Positions 26,801 to 36,475 of a stretch of 60,000 nucleotides of DNA are shown here, piece after piece (the first letter of the stretch is position 1; every line of letters starts with the position of its first letter). The notes beneath the pieces are model-generated. The model was not told the origin of the DNA and searched no databases. It saw only the letters and a list, made by a program, of their open reading frames with translations. Source of the DNA: Tubiluchus corallicola (taxonomy: Eukaryota; Priapulida; Priapulimorpha; Priapulimorphida; Tubiluchidae); NCBI GenBank assembly GCA_030141605.1, contig JAQGDQ010000116.1, positions 250,001 through 310,000 on the forward strand, read 5' to 3'. The position numbers and the translations under genes were made by a program.

Positions 26801-29800
26801 CTTGAACAATACTTTGTGCGGCGGATTAACATTTACCAAAACTTCGCTTTCTTTAGCAAACATCAACATCAGCTTACGCACGCAAGAAACGATAGTGATG
26901 TAAACAAACTGCAAGCAATGAACATTGTATAACGAACATTGTATAACGAACTTTCATTTTAAACCAACACCAATTAACCTACAAACTTCGGCCAACAATT
27001 GAAAGTTTATCTTCTTTCCATTTTGTTGCAAGAACCGAAAGACAACAATGGCGCCCTGACTTGAATTGCAAACCTGCAACATCCCAATGGAATAAAAATC
27101 AATAAACTGCGCGATGTGTGTCATATTGAACTAACGGATTTAACAGACTCAAACGAGCCAGGTTGATTTGTCCGTTTGTTTCCTCTTTTCAAAGATCAAG
27201 TATGTAAAAGAATCGTGCAAAAGTCTCATTTCTGTGTCAGACAGCTACTTGTGCTAATAATAAGCAGACGAATGTTTAGTGCAATTATGTTGAGTTGAAA
27301 ACTCTGCTTCAGCTAGAAGCGTGTCGAAAGTACTTCAAGTTGAAGAGTAAAGTATTGCTCTAATTCTGAACGAATAGATACTCATTCAACAGTATTATCA
27401 CTATTACGTAATATTGCAGCCTAAAATGTAAATTAAAATGAAGACGTAACATCGATTTACGTACGCGGAAAAATTAAAAAATGAGCATTTTTGTTAGCAT
27501 CACGACAAGAGATCCATGTTGTACAGAATCACACGTAACAGAAATCCAGTTCCGTACGTTTTAATCCATCGCAACTCACTTCAAAATTTTCAATACAACG
27601 CTGGAAAACATGCAACAAACTAAAGAAAATACAGTAAACCATAAACGCTAGTTGCTTATAGTATTGTAGCGGTACATTTTTTTCGTTTATTTTTTGTGTA
27701 CAAGTACCCATCAAATGATAATTAAAAAATCCACAATAGAGAAATGAAAAGTTATGTTTCAGTGTGACTCCAGGAGGTAAAATGTTTCCAGGTGAAAGGA
27801 AAATAAAAAAGACACAACCATATTAATCACAAGATAAAAACACAAAAAGCACAAAATATAATAAGTACCAAACATAGTACCATAATTAGTATGTTATCAT
27901 TATAAAAAATCATTCTAAAAATAATATTTGGTCATTTTTGTGTTTTTTGTCATTTTTTACTGACAATAGTTTTACGACGATGAACTATAAAACAATCTTT
28001 TCATTTTTTATTGTATGATTTTTTTATTAATTATTACTATACATTTTGACACAGAACCCAGCACTGGATGAAACAGCTTACTCAACACTATGTTAAACTT
28101 TGTCGCGTGGCAGAAGCCAGGCTTTTCTTGTTGCCAAGGGCAAACCTCTAAGGATGAACCACTGAACCAACAGATACATCTCAGCCACACCCGAAAGTGT
28201 ATATGTGGTCTTTCTCAGAGTTAATAGCCAGCATCAGTATTTTGCCTTATTTTATTTTGTGGACCACTTCGGAAATAACTAATGTTTTGTAATTGTTGGT
28301 TAAAATGTAACCCACGTAAAAAAATTAAAAAAATCACAACCAAACACAAACAACACGACATGATACAACGTAACACAACACAACACAGAAGGGGAAAATC
28401 GTGTTTAAAGAAGTGCAGAGTAAGGTCACCCATTACAGCGCATATTATAACACGTTTTCATTGAAGATTGCTTGTTTACGCGTTCTGACTACCACACTTA
28501 ACATGAAAACATAGTTACTTAAATTGTGAAAACTGAATACGATAACATGATGACCTCTTCTTTTCAACCCTACCAAGCCTTGTCATATGAAATTAGATCA
28601 AACTCTGTAAGATGTGTTATAAATCATTTGATTACTCGTGCATACTCAAATTACTCATGTTTACATACAATGTTCATCAGCTTTGCAGACCATAATAATG
28701 AACTAATATCTGAGGTGAGCCTGACTGGTTATCAGAAATAAACATCAAGTAAATGTAAGTTGGCGAAACTGCCTGAACTTGTTCTGTTATTCCAGTCTTA
28801 GTTCACAGTCTAATCTTTAATTAAATTTTGACAATGCTCAATAAAATATAGGCTATATAAAAAGTTCAACACGCAATCTGCGTGTTTTAACTATGTATGT
28901 CTCTCTCTGCTTGTGTGTCTTTATGAGGCAACATTTCCTAAACTATCTCGAAATACGATGCTACATTCCCGTACGACTATAATATCTTTATCCCCAGGCA
29001 GTGATCAATTTGTCAAATGTACACAATTGATTTTATATAACTTTTACTAGCAGGTGGTGTTGTTTAGTTTAGAATGCAAGTTCAAGAATCCACATTAATC
29101 CATTATCCAAGTTCAGGAACCTTGTCTTTTGCTCTGAGAAGCTACAACGACTTAACCATTTCACTTTGTAGTGGTGCTCTTTTGAATGTATGATAGTATC
29201 AACAGTAAGAAACTCCCGGGGATTAATTGTGTAGGATAATACCCTGTTAGAGATAGTTTGTTTAAATATTCTACCCGTACATCTACGCTAGATAAAGACA
29301 TCCTTATAAAGACAAGGGCCAAAAGGGCTAAAACCGTCATTCACTGTTGTATATCACCCTTCGTTAAAGTTAATTTACCAGTGTACATTTGGCATTACCA
29401 GTAATTAACTCTCTAGTCTTATTCTCTCATTTACGCTGATGTGACGCGTTTAAGGTGTATCAAAGTCTTTCCAATATTTGCTTGGCACACGCTAGCATTA
29501 ATAACAATATGCACTCGGCATTATGTCTGGAATATGTAAATTATATTTAAAATGCAAGCAAGGCGCTGGACGAGCTATAAAAACAGCAAAGCATGTTTGC
29601 ACTTTGCATACTTTACAAATTGGAATTTACTTCATTTAGGCCTCGGGTTAATTGTGTACTGTGACTTCCCTAATTTAGTTATAGTTCAGACACACATATC
29701 TTCGAGCTATAATGACCGAGTCTTACACTAACAGGTACATGCACATGTGCTGTACTACCGTGAAGAAAATTTGTAAACTTAATTCACTGAAGTGAAATTT

Positions 29801-32800
29801 ATTCGGTTTTGATAGCAAACTGATAATTAAATTTAAATCACCTCAACCCACGTCAATGCACCACAATCTTAAATTCTGGCAGTCAATTCCAGTCGAACGC
29901 AGTCCACTTCAATCTGATCAAGTCTGCTAGTTTCGTTACTTTGGTCTAGTCTAGACTGTCCAGTCCACTCGCATTTAATCCACTTAACTTCTGAGCAGCA
30001 ATGCTGCACTATGGAACAACGCAATAACGCCTAGGCCCTAACAGCCGCCCTATACTAGAGTTTGCGATTTGTCCAGCCTCTTGTAACCGAGCTGGTCCAG
30101 TTCTATCTAGTTAAATCCATTTTAGCACTCGGCAATGACATCCGTTTTTCTAGGTCAAAACAGTATGATTTGTTTAATACCGTCGGGCAAGGCAGAATCC
30201 ACTTAACGTAACAAAAATTTTACCAAAAAAAGGTGTACAATTTGCTACTTTAATAATTTTGTTATAATTTATTTATAATAGCGATACTGCATTTATTTCA
30301 ATTTCCATAAATTATTTCGATCATTGCCTTTGCTGGGAAAAGTTTGTCTCGTTTATGATCGCATCAACCTTCGCGCTTGGTCGTTCATTAAAACGACTCA
30401 TTATTGTGCAATAAAAGTTAATTTTCTGTACAACGGAATTTAGGTTTATCTGGAAAATGGAGCCCCATGAAATTACCAGCACCATGAAATTAAAACTTAA
30501 GCCTCATTCACATTTTCCTAGTAAAATGTTAATACGAGTAAAAACAGGGTAAGACGGGTAACAGCAGTTCCAGGCTATTTTAATTTCATCAGTTTAAACT
30601 ACACAAAGTTTAGCAAAGGCGGCAAACTGGCATTTTTGTACGTCAAGGAAGAGTTTTGTAGTCCCATCTGGAACCTAAAACCAGTCATTCTGGTTGAGAA
30701 AAACCCTTTTAAAAGCGTTCTATGGATAAAGAAAGCTAGGAACTAATCGAATCAAATACAAACACAAACTCTCAACAGCAACACTGCATAAACTGCTGGG
30801 GGGAGGATTGAGTGATTGGAAAACAAAACATGAACCTATAAATTTTGTTTTTTAGAAAGTAAAACTTTTATTTCATGGCCTATTGAAAATTAAAAATCAT
30901 TCCTCGCACGATAAACCTGCCTTGACGGGCGTATTGGTTTTCATTGAAAGGTTACAACGGCAATAAACGTTGGTTTCAACCGGGAACAAGCAATGAACTT
31001 GAAAACAAATTCATTATATAAAAATGAACAAGTGACTAGAATTAATAATTTCAGCTAATAGAACGGTTTTCGCCCATGAAGCTCGATTGCTAAAATAATT
31101 TTCTTGCGTGGCGTGTGCAACAAGTTTTACACTTTATGCCTACAGGTAATATAACGTATTAGCACACTGGTTAGTTACCTCAGAAATGCCGGTAGGCAAA
31201 TACTAAAACATGCAACATTTCTTCCTGGTTACTGAGTATAAAATACTCTAACAACAAAACAATGTAAGTGTTATTATCATCAATATAAACACAACATTAA
31301 TTCACTGAAGGGTTTTATAATGTTATCAAGCAAACGTTGTTACCGCGTGTTGACCTTGTAAGCTCAAATGACGACGTTATGTCATTTTCTGTAATATGAA
31401 GGACAGCAGTGAAATGAGTAGCGAGTATGACGGAACGTGGACAGAAACGTGACTGAAGTTAAGTGCGCCCCTCAAACAGTATTAACGTTATTATTTAATG
31501 GGTTTTGGGTTTACGAGAAAAACCTGACAGACTAGCGTATTTACTAAATCTCTCGACTCTTACATTTCATGTTATGGAAGTTTGACAAATAGCCTAGCAC
31601 ATTACCATACACCTCAGCTCTTGCATTCCTTGTATGGTAAGTTTGATAAAATTATGTCACTTCAACACATTTACCAAACATATCAGCTTTTGCGTTTTTG
31701 TTACTGTAAATTCGGCAGCCGATCTATCGCATTTATCATCATATCACTCATGATTATCTCCTGCATTGCTTGTATGGTAAGTTTGGCAAATGGTCTAGTG
31801 CATTTACCATATCACTCATGATCATCTCCCGCATTCCTTGTAAGGTAAGTTTGGCAAATGGTCTAGTGCATTTACCATATCACTCATGATCATCTCCCGC
31901 ATTCCTTGTAAGGTAAGTTTGGCAAATGGTCTCCAATCCATTTACTAAATACCTCAGCTCATGCACTTCATGTGAGGTAAATTAGGCAAATGGCTAGCCT
32001 TTGTCAGTTTGCATTTCTTGTATGGTAAGTTTGGCGAATGATCTATCAGTTTAAGCAATTCTTGCATTCCTTGTATGGTATGTTTGGCAAAGAATCGACC
32101 ACATTTACCAAATCTCTCAGCTCTTACATTCTTTGTATTGTAAGTTTGGCAACTGGCCTGCCAGGCCTGGCACATCTACCAAATCCTTCAGTTCTTATAT
32201 TCTTTACAAGGTACCGTTTGACAAATGGTTTCTAGCCCATCTATAAAATATTACATCTCTTATATTTCTTGTATGGTAAGATTCACAAATAGTCTAGCCA
32301 AATTCTAGCCAGTTCTGTGCATTTATCAAATCTTTTGCATCTTTGTAAGGTACATTTGATAAATTTCCCTAAGGATGTGTCAACCCATTGAGGGAATAAC
32401 GAGTTAATCATTTTTTTACGCAAAAGGTACACCATCCAGTGTGCCAAAATCTATGTCAAGAACCTGTAGCATTGTATATATTACACACAGATTCTGCTGG
32501 CTGACTTGTCATCACATTTTAATGATTTCATAGAATTTTATGATATCAAGTCACAATAACAATTTATTATTGTCTGTTTTTTTAATAACCATGTCAAGTT
32601 TTCTGGCCACTTTCAAAAAACATTAAACGAGAAAACTAGACACAAGATAATAATCCGCACTTAAGCAGCTATCAGCTTAACTTAGAGTGTGCTACAAATG
32701 TTAGGTCTGTATTGATAACTTGAGAAACTAAATTATGATAACTTGCTAAACGCTTTTATTACCGACAGATGAAATAATAATACTGCACTCGAACCAAACC

Positions 32801-35800
32801 ATCTTTAATTTATCAACGCCTATTCTCTTCTAATTAATTTTAACTCATAAATTCTACAAAGTGATTTAGATTTATCAATTACCCAGAAAATCAATTAAAA
32901 TCTAAAAACGATGAGCGAATTGATCCTACTTCATATTCACGGTTGCACAATGTTGTTCTTGTTAAGTCCATGACATATAAAATATCTACCGCACGTGCTG
33001 CCTGTAACCCACTTTCTGTAATGTACTGTGAAAATGATTAAAGTTAGCTTATCGTAAATTTTGAGATTTTTATAAGTAATAATGCAGCACAAAGAAAAAT
33101 ACGTTACAATAAGTAAGATGAGTCTACGAGTTAATGTGCTAGTTATTATGTTATCAGTGATCAAATAAATGAGCCCTTTGTAACTATTATAATTATATAG
33201 CTTCGTGCAGTTTGTAGAAACGTGAATTATTGCTTCTAACACCTGCTCGTACATGCAAGCAAGACTTCAAACAAAAAATTATTACGAAATCCATAAGTCT
33301 ATCATTGCGATTTGAGAAAAGTTTTTTGGCGCTAAGTCGTGCATATTTATGGATTGGTGTCATAGTAATTTCTGTAAATTTTTAACCATTATTTATTTTG
33401 CTAACATACAAGCATTGCTACTAAAACTTTGCCGCATAACTTTGGTTTTAACTGAAAAACTTAGTTGACTTGTCGTACATCGTACAGTTTAAAATTCATA
33501 CATTTATTTAAAATCTTCTAATTTACACGCAGGCCCTACTAACATTTAATATGCAGTTTTACTGGATTTCATTGTTAGAGAATCCAGTTTACAAATGCAT
33601 TGACTGTGTCATAAATGATTGCAGTTTCTAATCCCGAGCATTAAATAACACTCTTCCTGGTTTAGTCAAGGTGCGATTAAGTAGGAGGAAACAACTATCA
33701 GGTAAATCATATTCTTCCTGATGTACAGTTAACCAACTAATCATTATTGCTGTTGACTGCAATTAATGCGGTTTTTCTGGCATTAAGCAGCGCATGTTTT
33801 ATAAAGGGAACCGCTGTTTAACAACACCAACAAGCTGTTCTGCAAACGCCTATAGTTTGCACAGTGTTAATTGTATGGTCGTTGTACCCAAAAGTGTTAA
33901 ATGCACGTTATTTTTTTCTGTCCAGCGGCAGACAGCTGATGGGTAGTATAGTTAAACAAAGCTAAGTACCTCGTACCAGAACAAATACTTATTCAACTTG
34001 CAATAATGAAGTCTTATATTAGGATTGTGAATACTAGACTTTTTGCAGTTTTCGTAAAAAAGAATGCCTTTGGAATAATTGCAAATGCTTACGAGCTTAT
34101 TTTGTTTTATAGGTTTATGAATTAGAATAAATTATTTAAACAATAAAACGTTGTTTTTAACCAGTAGTTACCTTTTTATATAAGTGAAAAATGTAGGACA
34201 AAGTCCTAGGTATAATTCCCCTGTCTGAATATTTTTCAGCTCCTCCGGTGATAGTAAACGTCTTGCCGCTACCCGTCTGAAAAAATAATTCGTTAGCACT
34301 AAAATCACCGGGGCCACGGTTCAGAGCAGCTTTTACCACTCCATTTCTAAGTAAATGTATTATCTTGGTGAATTTTTTTCTTTTGTTTCCCATTTTCGTA
34401 TCACTTCTTAAAATTAAAGTATAGCTGTTGCATGCAATCAGGTGACATTGACTAATACACTGTGACTGAATTATAATTCTCTGCTTGCAGGTTTTCATGT
34501 AAATTTTAACTGCTGAATGTTATGACTAAACCTATTTCATAACATCGAGAAACGGCAAAAGTGGTCACAGTTTTTTTTTAATCATTCTCAGCTTACTAGT
34601 AGTGACTTATGACTAGCAGTTTTGGTAACTCAGCTGCTTTCGGTAAAATTCACCGAACGAGTGTAAAATGGAAAAACTAGTAGGCAATTTAATCTCCATG
34701 AAATAAGAAAGTAGTGAAAAGTGAAATGTGTATATTACCGTTACCACTTACCATGATAGGTAACCTCAAATATGTTGTGAACTCGTGTTAATAGACAGCC
34801 TCAATTACCTGCGCTACACATTTATACAGAAAAGAAGCATTATTCTAAACCAAGACCTATGATTACATTGAATGCAACCAAACAAAAGGATTACAGCAAT
34901 TCTAAATGCACAACAAATTTAGGAATAAGTGTCACTGAATAGGTCAAGCGATAGTATATTATTACCTTTCTCGCATTCAGGCATTCAGCAGGTTTTAGTG
35001 AAAGGCTAGCCTAATGTGTAGGCTTATTATAAGGTAATAACATAAGTAGATAACGCTGGCTGCATAGTACAAATCGGTTTTCAAATTGTGTATTTTAAAA
35101 CACGGTTACATAAAATTTAATAGCGTTTTGGAAGTTGTGATTCAGCCTTTTGACCAAGCCCACCACATTCCACGTATTTTAATTTTACATCACACATTTT
35201 CACAAACTTTAGTAGCATTATTAGCAACGAAGTGCGCGTAGGCAAAGGTCAGCGTTAAACAATAAATAACAATGTGTTAAACTGCACACTACTGCACTAA
35301 ATCGCCCGAGTACCTAAAAAAAATAGTACTAACAGAGACCCTACCTGTCCATATGCAAATATTGTTCCATTGTAACCGGTCAGTACACTGAAAAGACAAT
35401 TGTTTCAAAATTTTAATGTTATTTCAAGCTTTGTGAGACTATTCAGCTAAAAGAGAACAGTGTGCCTGTTGCAAATAAAAAATATATGCATATGTGTTCT
35501 CTCTTGCTTTATTTATTTCTTATTTTTCATCTCTGCAACTAATTTCTACAAAACGCCTTGGTAGAAGTAAATATCTCAATTAAAAATTGCTTAATTTATT
35601 ATGCATTGTATTTACTAAAATATTAGTTTTTAAAGTACTGTTTATGAAAGTACTATAAACTAACAGGCAGTAGTTATTCATTCTGCAAGATGGCAGCACC
35701 TACTTGGAGCACAGACTATGGCAGAAGTTTGTTAACATGCACTGCATTAAAAGCATAATTGCTAAATTTCATGTTACTGCCTCAGTTTCTTGTACTGACC

Positions 35801-36407
35801 TGTCAATGACTGGACAAACTACGTCAAATATGTTATCTTGTTTCGCTTCTTGATTAAAAATATTTTCAAATCTGCAAAGAGAATTAGAAACGTTTCATTA
35901 TTATTGCGTGTGCTTGTTAAAATGATATAAACTGGCATCTTTACATGTTTTATAATTACAACAATGCTGCATATTATTTGGTTTTCAATAACTGTTCGTT
36001 TACTTGAAATTATATATCTCCCGTCGATTATTAATGATACCATCTGCTGCATCGTGTGGTATTACCAGCTGAAGTATTGTGGATTTTTCACCTTCATTTG
36101 AAACTTCGTATTTCTGAAAAAAAAATGTTTGTAGTTATTATTACATGTAAAGTTTGAAAAATGTAAATAATGCCAATAAATGTTCATGGAAAGTTTGTAA
36201 TATTACATAGTATGATAAAATTCAGCAAGTTGTAGCCAAGGGCTAAGGTTACTTTTTACCAAACAAACGATGCACAATATTCAGTAATAATAGAAAAACA
36301 CCTACGTTTCATTCTTGAACAATAAACAGCATACTTACTACTGTCTTTGATTTTATTGTAGGCTTAATCCTTGCATATACTTTAATACCTTGTTTCACCA
36401 TCTTCAT
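3568..36407 (-). CDS. KIF6: KIF6-like kinesin-9 motor protein, 17 coding exons
   Basis: A plus-end-directed microtubule motor of the kinesin-9 family (KIF6/KIF9), known in ciliary and flagellar motility. Exons cover about 695 residues, against roughly 814 in human from memory. The motor domain starts at residue 1. The P-loop GQ|TGSGKT spans exons 4 and 5 (about residues 97-104), followed by [20 protein letters not shown]. Switch I is NQASTRSH (exon 8), switch II is DLAGSE across exons 8/9, then [20 protein letters not shown] and the neck [18 protein letters not shown]. Coiled-coil segments follow, ending in the KIF6-typical tail [19 protein letters not shown]. Start: ATG at 36407 has an in-frame TAA directly before it; a second ATG at 36401 gives MVKQ, the form known from KIF6. 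Oddities: a 24.3-kb intron 5, one GC-AG intron, and a phase mismatch between exons 12 and 13. Confidence 0.93.
3881..3915. repeat. (TA)n microsatellite
   Basis: Uninterrupted TA dinucleotides in the last KIF6 intron, ending about 37 bp from the donor of exon 16. Confidence 0.95.
3953..4097 (-). CDS. KIF6: KIF6 coding exon 16
   Basis: Acceptor ctttttag, donor gtaact. Reads [20 protein letters not shown], then [20 protein letters not shown]. Matches the KIF6 tail heptads (RLKALKVEIEHLQ in human, from memory). Confidence 0.94.
4203..4338 (-). CDS. KIF6: KIF6 coding exon 15
   Basis: Acceptor gtttgtcag, donor gtaacc. Reads [20 protein letters not shown], then [13 protein letters not shown]. Coiled-coil continuation; phases fit both neighbours. 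Confidence 0.9.
4521..4670 (-). CDS. KIF6: KIF6 coding exon 14
   Basis: Acceptor attttttag, donor gtgagt. Reads [20 protein letters not shown], then [19 protein letters not shown]. This is the conserved tail coiled coil of KIF6 (EAFEIFKRD... ...EAKALGESINEAR in human, from memory). Confidence 0.93.
4695..5580. repeat. Diverged interspersed repeat with internal duplication
   Basis: Lies in KIF6 intron 13. It begins with a near-palindrome (tcccctgactttagtcagta then agggga). Two related blocks (4778-4870 and 5391-5478) share ccaaaacctttt, gcataa.atgcatgtca and flanking words at an offset of 611 bp. Three shorter ttggccca/gggtca units lie near 5185, 5297 and 5506. Looks like an old repeat family. 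No coding remnant recognised. Confidence 0.55.
5950..6611. other. Remainder of KIF6 intron 13
   Basis: No coding signal. A GC-richer patch near 6030-6085 (agctagagcttctggcgcct, ggggcacctctccccc) may be part of another old repeat, which I cannot name. Confidence 0.5.
6612..6739 (-). CDS. KIF6: KIF6 coding exon 13, upstream boundary uncertain
   Basis: Donor gtattt. The open frame reads [20 protein letters not shown], then [20 protein letters not shown], and ends with one base over, fitting exon 14. At the upstream side two AGs (ctagtag) are possible and both leave one leading base. Exon 12 ends in phase 0, so a small exon of 3n+2 bases is missing from my model or the splice is unusual. Confidence 0.65.
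7048..7153 (-). CDS. KIF6: KIF6 coding exon 12
   Basis: Acceptor ttttcag, donor gtaaat. Reads [20 protein letters not shown], then [15 protein letters not shown], matching the KIF6 block with D.D.R.(D/E)VGADMRK. Ends in phase 0. Confidence 0.94.
7286..7476 (-). CDS. KIF6: KIF6 coding exon 11 (neck)
   Basis: Acceptor ttcctcag, donor gttcat. Reads [20 protein letters not shown], then a Gln/Lys-rich coiled coil ([20 protein letters not shown]). End of the motor domain and start of the stalk. Confidence 0.95.
7609..7752 (-). CDS. KIF6: KIF6 coding exon 10
   Basis: Acceptor ttcttgtag, donor gtaaac, phase 0 at both ends. Reads [20 protein letters not shown], then [20 protein letters not shown]: the microtubule-binding loop 12/helix 5 region. 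Confidence 0.96.
7980..8067 (-). CDS. KIF6: KIF6 coding exon 9 (switch II)
   Basis: Acceptor tttgaag, donor gtaagt. Completes DLAGSERV, then reads [20 protein letters not shown], kinesin helix 4. Confidence 0.95.
8329..8447 (-). CDS. KIF6: KIF6 coding exon 8 (switch I)
   Basis: Acceptor attttccag, donor gtaaca. Reads [20 protein letters not shown], then FHIVDLAG. Holds switch I (NQASTRSH, the KIF6 form of NxxSSRSH) and the start of switch II. Confidence 0.96.
9039..9168 (-). CDS. KIF6: KIF6 coding exon 7 (GC donor)
   Basis: Acceptor ttttag, preceding the reading [20 protein letters not shown], then [20 protein letters not shown]. The exon must end after GCGGAG to join ACTCCA of exon 8 (IAE|TPVNQ). 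The intron therefore begins GC (gcatgt), not GT. Confidence 0.92.
9737..9846 (-). CDS. KIF6: KIF6 coding exon 6
   Basis: Acceptor cattttcag, donor gtaagt. Reads [20 protein letters not shown], then [25 protein letters not shown] is the conserved kinesin helix 2. It joins exon 5 phase 0 to phase 0 with no residues missing relative to KIF6, so the 24.3-kb gap is a true intron. Confidence 0.95.
10545..10755. repeat. Degenerate minisatellite, about 47-bp unit
   Basis: About four to five imperfect units. Each carries ttctgtttt, gtttacaa and aaaacaag.ttaa at spacings of 43-48 bp (word starts near 10581, 10627, 10675 and 10718). Confidence 0.7.
10985..11390. repeat. Two copies of a 300-bp repeat
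   Basis: ggtgattaattttgg recurs exactly 300 bp apart (near 11027 and 11327). It is preceded in both by aaactttg..caatgct and followed by agatggccgacaagatgg. The copies are diverged. Part of a tandem repeat or a duplicated element. Confidence 0.7.
12148..12300. repeat. Cluster of CTTACGAA words with a hairpin
   Basis: cttacgaat and attcgtaag form a 9-bp stem with a 6-base loop at 12148-12171. Direct copies of cttacgaat follow near 12277 and 12288 and a relative (ctttacgaa) near 12241. This may be the core of a small inverted-repeat element. Confidence 0.45.
20010..20128 (+). CDS. Candidate coding exon in KIF6 intron 5
   Basis: Acceptor-like ccactttccag, strong donor gg|gtaagt, open in one frame throughout. 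Reads [20 protein letters not shown], then [20 protein letters not shown], a mixed, non-repetitive composition unlike the AT-rich surroundings. I do not recognise the protein. It could be part of a + strand gene nested in the KIF6 intron, a pseudogene fragment, or chance. Confidence 0.25.
20889..21089 (-). CDS. Candidate first coding exon in KIF6 intron 5
   Basis: 67 codons from an ATG with TAA directly before it to a donor-like AAG|gtatac. Begins [18 protein letters not shown] and continues [18 protein letters not shown], with four Cys and a balanced composition. No family recognised. KIF6 itself joins exon 5 to exon 6 cleanly, so this would not be a constitutive KIF6 exon. Confidence 0.25.
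21436..21640. repeat. Compound trinucleotide microsatellite
   Basis: Successive ATT, ACT, ACC/ATC and CAG runs, including about 12 CAG units near 21576-21613. Open frames here translate to poly-Ser/Leu/Val/Ala and are artefacts of the repeat. Confidence 0.95.
22225..22310. repeat. GAT/GAC trinucleotide repeat
   Basis: A gatgatgatgatgatgacga run with diverged gac/gat continuation. Confidence 0.85.
23825..23888. repeat. Two (TA)n arrays around a 12-bp core
   Basis: AT arrays at 23825-23847 and 23860-23888 separated by gttcctcaatcc. The whole is close to a palindrome and could form a cruciform. Confidence 0.85.
24210..24235. repeat. (TA)n microsatellite
   Basis: About 13 AT units in KIF6 intron 5. 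Confidence 0.95.
25904..26197 (+). CDS. Unrecognised 97-codon ORF in KIF6 intron 5
   Basis: ATG to TAA. Begins [18 protein letters not shown] and contains [20 protein letters not shown], then [20 protein letters not shown]. Residue and codon use look protein-like for about 85 codons, then turn AT-rich. A possible donor (gtatga at 26160) would end a coding exon at 26159. Family unknown. Confidence 0.25.
   Translation: MSQYRRNITKFLSGTKQTINASCDPMPGSLSSEERRKIMDSFNSLNTIGSTLNLDALTLGVNGKYFGTLESLVPPSSIDCRSNKSGMKLEILYFQYI
28320..28390. repeat. Degenerate AACAC-rich simple repeat
   Basis: Repeated cacaac/aacac words on the + strand (acaccaaacacaaacaacac-like) with no guanine-rich interruption; low complexity. 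Confidence 0.5.
29860..30125. repeat. Degenerate repeat of agtccact-like words
   Basis: cagtccactt, cagtccactc, taatccactt, cagtcaattc and similar words recur at irregular 10-30 bp spacing. Decayed short tandem repeat, unit not resolved. Confidence 0.35.
31555..32365. repeat. Minisatellite with 68-bp unit
   Basis: About ten units. The central ones are nearly identical: gtttggcaaatggtctagtg starts at 31781 and 31849, and gtttggcaaatggtctc at 31917, exactly 68 bp apart. Outer units diverge and vary in length. Each unit pairs a ggtaagtttggcaaatgg word with a catttacca word, so units have weak internal dyad symmetry and repeated donor-like ggtaagt sites. Confidence 0.9.
34172..34276 (-). CDS. 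KIF6: KIF6 coding exon 5 (P-loop)
   Basis: Acceptor ttttttcag, donor gtaact, phase 0 at both ends. Reads [20 protein letters not shown], then [21 protein letters not shown] completes the ATP-binding P-loop. The KIF6/9 insert [14 protein letters not shown] identifies the family. Confidence 0.96.
34277..35344 (-). other. KIF6 intron 4
   Basis: Between exons 4 and 5. AT-rich. I see no coding sequence or named repeat in it. Confidence 0.85.
35345..35387 (-). CDS. KIF6: KIF6 coding exon 4
   Basis: 43-bp exon, acceptor cttttcag, donor gtaggg. Reads [15 protein letters not shown], the [11 protein letters not shown] strand running into the P-loop. Confidence 0.93.
35800..35871 (-). CDS. KIF6: KIF6 coding exon 3
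   Basis: Acceptor ctttgcag, donor gtcagt. Reads [20 protein letters not shown], then PVIDR: the kinesin F-x-x-I-F-x-Q motif and helix 1. Confidence 0.9.
36004..36113 (-). CDS. KIF6: KIF6 coding exon 2
   Basis: Acceptor ttttttttcag, donor gtaaac. Reads [12 protein letters not shown], then [20 protein letters not shown], matching the KIF6 loop that precedes the FxFxxIF strand. Confidence 0.9.
36339..36407 (-). CDS. KIF6: KIF6 coding exon 1
   Basis: Reads [20 protein letters not shown] and ends phase 0 at donor gtaagt. TAA sits immediately upstream of the first ATG, so translation starts here or at the second ATG (36401). First strand of the motor domain. Confidence 0.9.
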
Positions 36408-36442
36408 TTACGGAACGAGATTATTTGACAAATAAACAAAGT

Positions 36443-36454
36443 CTACCCTTCCAT
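36443..36454 (-). other. Short upstream ORF in KIF6 5' region
   Basis: ATG GAA GGG TAG, three codons, 35 bp upstream of the KIF6 start. A possible acceptor (ctattttag, exon start near 36475) lies further upstream and would place this uORF in the 5' UTR exon. Confidence 0.3.
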
Positions 36455-36475
36455 CTTCGCAGTGACACCAATACC

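Larger units (their letters stand above)
9847..34171 (-). other. KIF6: KIF6 intron 5, about 24.3 kb
   Basis: Defined by donor gtaact after exon 5 (P-loop) and acceptor cattttcag before exon 6, both phase 0. It makes up three quarters of the KIF6 gene. Contents that I can support: minisatellites, trinucleotide and AT microsatellites, a 300-bp repeat pair and a cluster of cttacgaa words, listed separately. Three coding-like open frames (20010-20128 +, 20889-21089 -, 25904-26197 +) are possible nested exons. The rest is AT-rich with no recognisable gene. Confidence 0.9.

Noticed and set aside
31582-32235. Several ORFs of 65-79 codons on both strands
   Set aside because: They lie within the 68-bp minisatellite.
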